From Rodentolepis nana (lineage: Eukaryota; Platyhelminthes; Cestoda; Cyclophyllidea; Hymenolepididae): a DNA stretch of 11,343 bases. Position 1 is the stretch's first letter. Each line of letters begins with the position of its first letter. Below, piece after piece: positions 8,344-11,343 of the stretch. The position numbers and the translations under genes are program-made. The notes beneath the pieces were generated by a model. That model was not told the DNA's origin and searched no databases. It saw only the letters and a program-made list of their open reading frames with translations. Where the stretch lies: positions 1 to 11,343 of the forward strand of contig UZAE01001834.1 of NCBI GenBank assembly GCA_900617975.1, in the 5' to 3' direction.

Positions 8344-8810
8344 TCAATAGGAGTCTCTTCGAAGGCACTCCTGAAACGAGCAAACAGCGTCTATTCTTCT
8401 AAGCCGAGAAAAGAGTAGTAAAACTCTCTCCCTATCTCCCTGCTTTTTCCTCAATATATATGTCCCAGAGTCAAGGTATTGCAACCATCCTAATACCAAC
8501 AATCCCCTTAAGGATTCGTAGCACTGTCCGAGGTGAGATTGAGCGATAAAAAGGCCAGAGAGAGGGAGAGAGCGAGAGAGAGAGTAGAGGATATTGTGGA
8601 CACTGTGAGTACCTCCAGATGTGCGTTTGTGGTTGCAGGTGGGCCTGTGAGCGAGTGCTTGCGCGCGAGTGCCTTCGGCTATTAGGATTGCGCAGATGTT
8701 GGTCAACACACCTGCGAATTTGTATTTTGATGGGGAGGGAGGATGAATCAGCCGCGACACCGACACTGAAGGCGAAGTTTCACTTACTGCGTCTCAAATT
8801 TTGTCTAACT
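8344..8810. other. GC-richer island with GA tract; no recognisable gene
   Basis: This ~470-bp segment is visibly richer in G+C and CpG (CGCGCGAG, CAGCCGCGACACCG) than its surroundings. The minus strand is open for 140 codons (8766-8344), the longest frame in the window, but the translation is low-complexity in places (RSLPLS over the GA tract) and shows no domain I know. Lower stop-codon density in GC-richer DNA explains much of its length. GCAGGTG (8635-8641) and CACCTGC (8709-8715) form an inverted pair. It could be an exon or promoter of an unseen transcript. Confidence 0.3.
8556..8590. repeat. (GA)n purine tract
   Basis: GAGA dinucleotides with interruptions GGG, GC and T. It lies just after GCGATAAAAAGG (about 8543-8552), a weak TATA-like string, inside a locally GC-richer segment. 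Confidence 0.9.
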
Positions 8811-9044
8811 TAGCTACATACTATGTGGTATGTTTAAGTTTAAACCAATAAATTGTCAATTATTGACAACCAATTATATGAGTGAAGAGTTGAACAGAAT
8901 CGTAGAACACTTCACTTTGAAAAGTTTAAGGTATCTTCTAAATCCGAATTCTCTCTGTGAATTCCATACATGCATGTAAAGGAATTTAATTACTTTTTAT
9001 AATGTCGAGCAGTCGAGCTTTTAATGAAATTAACCTCTGTTATT
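8811..9044. other. Short non-coding stretch with a perfect hairpin
   Basis: TTGTCAA (8853-8859) and TTGACAA (8863-8869) form a 7-bp inverted repeat with a TTA loop. The surroundings are AT-rich and no gene is seen. Confidence 0.5.
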
Positions 9045-9157
9045 AAATATTTATTTGCATCAAATGGCAGGCGTTTTTAGAGAAGTGAATCCAATCTTAT
9101 TCGACCGGAATTATGATGGGAGTGTAAGGTGAGTTTAATAGAGGTCAAGTATTAGGC
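9045..9157 (-). repeat. Repeat A2, partial or internally deleted
   Basis: TATTTATTTGCAT followed by CAAATGGCAGGCGTTTTT at 9061-9078 is the family-A/B end. The central part of family A is missing. About 45 bases on, GTAAGGTGAGTTT and GAGGTCAAGTAT (9123-9152) resemble the distal half of A (GTAAGGTGAGTACAG, GAAGTCGAATAT). I read it as an internally deleted copy; only the first ~35 bases are certain. Confidence 0.5.
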
Positions 9158-9234
9158 TTAAATTAAACAACCCAATACAGTTCAGAAATAAATATTCTAA
9201 CCACAAAAATTTGCAATATTAAATAGTAATAATA

Positions 9235-9776
9235 TTTTAATATTTATTTATTTATATCAAATGGCAGGCGTTTTGATAGGTAACATTAGCCCTTTAGCTG
9301 ACTTCGGACTTCACAGAGGAGAGGAACATCAAAGTGAGAAAAAAGTATAGAGGGAATGGAAGAATGAATTGCAGATGCAAAAGAGACAGACAGATACAAA
9401 GGTAGAGAAAAGGTAAGGTGAGTACAGTAAAAGAAGTCGAATATGACATACAGTGGGGTCATGGTAGTTTAAAGCCAGAAGTCAACTGCCAGTTAATAGA
9501 CTTTTTTGCCGTATGAGTATACGTTGCCCAGGGTGCACCACGTGGAGGTGTATGAGTATACATTGCCCAGGGTGCACCACGTGGAGGTAGCCGAATGAGA
9601 ATACGTTGCCCAGGGTGCACCACGTGGAGGTAAGGTGTAGTATACATTGCCCAGGGTGCGCCACGTGGAGGTAAGACCGTATGATTATACGTTGGCCAGG
9701 GTGCACCACGTGGAGGGGTATACGTTGCCCAGGGTGCACCACGTGGAGGTAAGTTTATAAGTCTATTACGCACCCC
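9235..9776 (-). repeat. Repeat A3 with internal tandem expansion
   Basis: The left tail is TATTTATTTATTTAT, then CAAATGGCAGGCGTTTTG from 9258, GACTTCGGACTTCACAG, a purine-rich middle, GACATACAGTGGGGTCAT (about 9444-9461), AGAAGTCAACTGCCAG, and the distal end GTCTATTACGCACCCC at 9761-9776. It is about 220 bp longer than its relatives because the distal ~40-bp segment, single in A1, A4 and A5, is present six times. Sense is inferred as minus. Confidence 0.8.
9511..9754. repeat. Six-unit minisatellite with a CCACGTGG palindrome in every unit
   Basis: Six imperfect units of 33-45 bp share the core TATACGTTGCCCAGGGTG, then CACCACGTGGAGG. CACGTG lies at 9539-9544, 9578-9583, 9621-9626, 9662-9667, 9707-9712 and 9740-9745, at intervals of 39, 43, 41, 45 and 33 bp. 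Core variants are rare (ACATT in units 2 and 4, GCGCC in unit 4, GGCCAG in unit 5). The linkers between cores differ in length and sequence. The array expands a segment that is single copy in A1, A4 and A5. GTGCAC, a second palindrome, overlaps the E-box flank in five units. Confidence 0.9.
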
Positions 9777-9784
9777 ACCATTTT

Positions 9785-10514
9785 AATATTGACTCTAATG
9801 AAGTAATGGAAACACAATGGAACTTCTGTCCCCATTTGGGAAACATTTTGAGAGATCTTTACCCATTTCTTAACTACTACATTTATTTCGGCCTGTTAAT
9901 TAGATTTTCAAGAATCGTTATTCATAGGGCACTCAGAATGCTATATTACCAGCCATACTTATCGAATGATTACCATAACTGAGGCGAAATATGCTAGTGG
10001 GCGATAATTATAGTATTTTTTTAAACTGTTGTTCTTAACTTGCAAAATAATTTAATGAGCAAGTTATATAATAAATAAAAATAAAAACAATGGAACGATT
10101 ATTTAAATAGAACATTGAGTTATCTATTGGAATGGTAGATCTTCAAATATACAAAGGAAACATAGGCTTTGAAATCGTGGGCTGTGAATGCACCATAAAG
10201 CCAAAACATTTGATACGTGATATTCAAATATTTCAAGTTTATGGCTTTCTAAAGAACCTTAAGTGGCTTCCAGTTTTTAAATTGACAGAAAATTTGGATG
10301 CACTTCAAGTGGTATCAATATTGACTATTGGCAAAGTTTCAAAGGCGAGCATGAAAAAGTGTTCAAGTTACTTTTAAAAATCTACAAAGATTGTCTCTAA
10401 TTGTACCCACGTTCAAATCAAGTATCTTTTATAATTATCTAAAATTTTAAAATTTTACAAAGAGATCTGCCAAAAATTGTCACTTTGTTTCGGCTCCACA
10501 AATATCGGAAAGCG
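9785..10514. other. Non-coding stretch between A3 and A4
   Basis: AT-rich. An 81-codon frame at 10132-10377 has no recognisable motif. Its length is within chance expectation for this base composition. Nothing else seen. Confidence 0.45.
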
Positions 10515-10830
10515 TGGTGTGCGATAGACTTACCTCCACGTGGTTCCCCCTGGGCAACGTATACTCAAAAGATTCTATAAACCGGCAGTTGACTTCTGAC
10601 TTCAAACTACCATCACCCCACTGTATGTCATATTCGACTACTTCCACAGTACTCACCTCACCTTTTTCACTCTACCTTTGTGTCTGTCTCTTTTACATCT
10701 TTGAAACACTCTTCTGTTGCCTCCCTCGACTTTTTCTCGCTTTTCTGTTCCTCACCTCTGTGAAGCCCCAAGTCAACTAAAGGGCTCATGCTAACTTATC
10801 AAAACGCCTGCCATTTGAAATAATAATAAT
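10515..10830 (+). repeat. Repeat A4, opposite orientation to A1, A3 and A5
   Basis: It is the reverse complement of the family-A layout. It opens GTGTGCGATAGACTTACC and has one CACGTG at 10537-10542 and CTGGGCAACGTATACTC. The middle is pyrimidine-rich, followed by GTGAAGCCCCAAGTCAACTA, AAAACGCCTGCCATTTG (10801-10817) and the tandem tail ATAATAATAAT. One frame is open across most of the copy (10514-10780, 88 codons). Its translation follows the pyrimidine-rich composition, and I see no domain, so I do not call a gene. Confidence 0.75.
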
Positions 10831-10838
10831 AGCACCAA

Positions 10839-10974
10839 CTTCAGTGATAATCAAGCCTTTAGGGCTTGGCCATAAGTCAAGTTGAATCGAACTCGACTGA
10901 CTTCCTTTTGTCGTTAAGTGGTCATTTTTTACCTCTCCGATTAATTATATTTATTACAAAATAATAAGATATAT
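10839..10974. other. Spacer between inverted A4 and A5, with two small hairpins
   Basis: CAAGCC (10852-10857) pairs with GGCTTG (10863-10868) across five bases. AGTCAAGTT (10875-10883) pairs with AACTCGACT (10890-10898), with one mismatch, across six bases. In reverse complement the second hairpin contains GAGTTCGATTC, vaguely like a tRNA T-arm or B box, but I find no matching A box. The rest is AT-rich. Confidence 0.35.
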
Positions 10975-11300
10975 TTTATATTTATTTATTTCAAATGGTA
11001 GGCGTTTTGATAGTTATCATTAGCCCTTTAGCTGACTTCAGGCTTCATAGGGGGAAGGAACATCAAAGTAACAGAAAGTCGAGGGGTGGGAAACAGAAGA
11101 CTGATTGGCAGATGTAAAGGAGACAGACACAAAGCCAGAGAAAAGGTAGGATGATTACTGTGAAAGTAGTCGAATATGACATACAGTGGGATCATGGCAG
11201 TTTGAAGTGAGAAGTCAACTGCCGGTTAATAGACATTTTTGCCGTATGAGTATACGTTGCCCAGGGTGTACCACGTGGAGGTAAGTCTATTGCACATCCC
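10975..11300 (-). repeat. Repeat A5
   Basis: TATTTATTTATT tail, CAAATGGTAGGCGTTTTG from 10992, TAGTTATCATTAGCCC, GACTTCAGGCTTCATAG, purine-rich middle, GACATACAGTGGGATCAT, GAAGTCAACTGCCGG, and one distal unit with CACGTG at 11272-11277 and AG|GTAAGT at 11279-11286, ending near TTGCACATCCC. It is about full length and in the same orientation as A1 and A3. Confidence 0.78.
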
Positions 11301-11343
11301 AATAATAAGATATTATCTACGTTAATTTACACTTATAGTTTTT

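Noticed and set aside
9511..9754. CRISPR array considered for the regularly spaced repeats
   Set aside because: The repeats are imperfect, the linkers are short and related rather than unique spacers, no cas genes are present, and the setting is eukaryotic.
9459..9773. Minus-strand 104-codon frame with a PPRGAPWA(T/M)YT repeat, and an overlapping 86-codon frame
   Set aside because: Both follow directly from the minisatellite, whose unit lengths are not constant in frame, so the phase changes between units. The motif is just the E-box unit translated, with no start context or domain.
10514..10780. 88-codon plus-strand frame across A4
   Set aside because: It lies wholly inside a repeat copy, and the equivalent frame is broken in the other copies. 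The hydrophobic cysteine/phenylalanine-rich translation reflects a pyrimidine-rich strand.
10875..10898. Reverse-complement GAGTTCGATTC resembling a Pol III B box
   Set aside because: No A box at the expected distance; the flanks fold as a simple 9-bp hairpin instead.

Overview
The window looks like an AT-rich (about two-thirds A+T by eye), gene-poor stretch of an animal nuclear genome. The deciding evidence is one well-supported gene, a small two-exon helix-loop-helix protein of the Id (inhibitor of DNA binding / extramacrochaetae) family. This family is known only from metazoans. The compact 83-bp intron, low GC and high load of short interspersed repeats suit an invertebrate, perhaps a flatworm or other lophotrochozoan. 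The lineage is an inference that I cannot confirm from the sequence. There are no bacterial-style operons, and most long open frames are chance frames or run through repeats.

Layout. 1-2495: a repeat-rich flank holding one ~320-bp repeat of family A (A1) between two inverted copies of a second family B (B1 at the left edge, B2 at 2302-2492). 2600-3060: a decayed coding-like stretch of unknown identity. 3060-4560: non-coding, with one CA microsatellite. 4568-5200: the Id gene, with clustered CCAAT boxes, a TATA box, exon 1 (4720-4950), an intron, exon 2 (5034-5060) and an AU-rich 3' region. 5588-6838: a direct-repeat pair (family C) flanking minus-strand coding-like debris at 6029-6708. 6840-8340: AT-rich and nearly featureless. 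8344-8810: a GC-richer island with a GA tract. 9045-11343: four more family-A copies, one of which (A3) contains a six-unit tandem expansion. Every unit of that array carries the palindrome CCACGTGG. A4 and A5 form an inverted pair.

How the parts relate. Families A and B share the same ~60-bp end, followed by a short A/T tandem tail, but have unrelated bodies. If the tail is the 3' end, this resembles non-autonomous retroposons and their LINE partner sharing a 3' end recognised by one reverse transcriptase. The repeats supply E-boxes (CACGTG), consensus 5' splice sites and fold-back potential around a gene whose product antagonises E-box-binding bHLH proteins. That link is suggestive only, because the array lies about 4.5 kb from the gene and nothing in the sequence proves a connection. 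The array is the most distinctive structure in the window, and the Id gene is the only protein gene I would defend.
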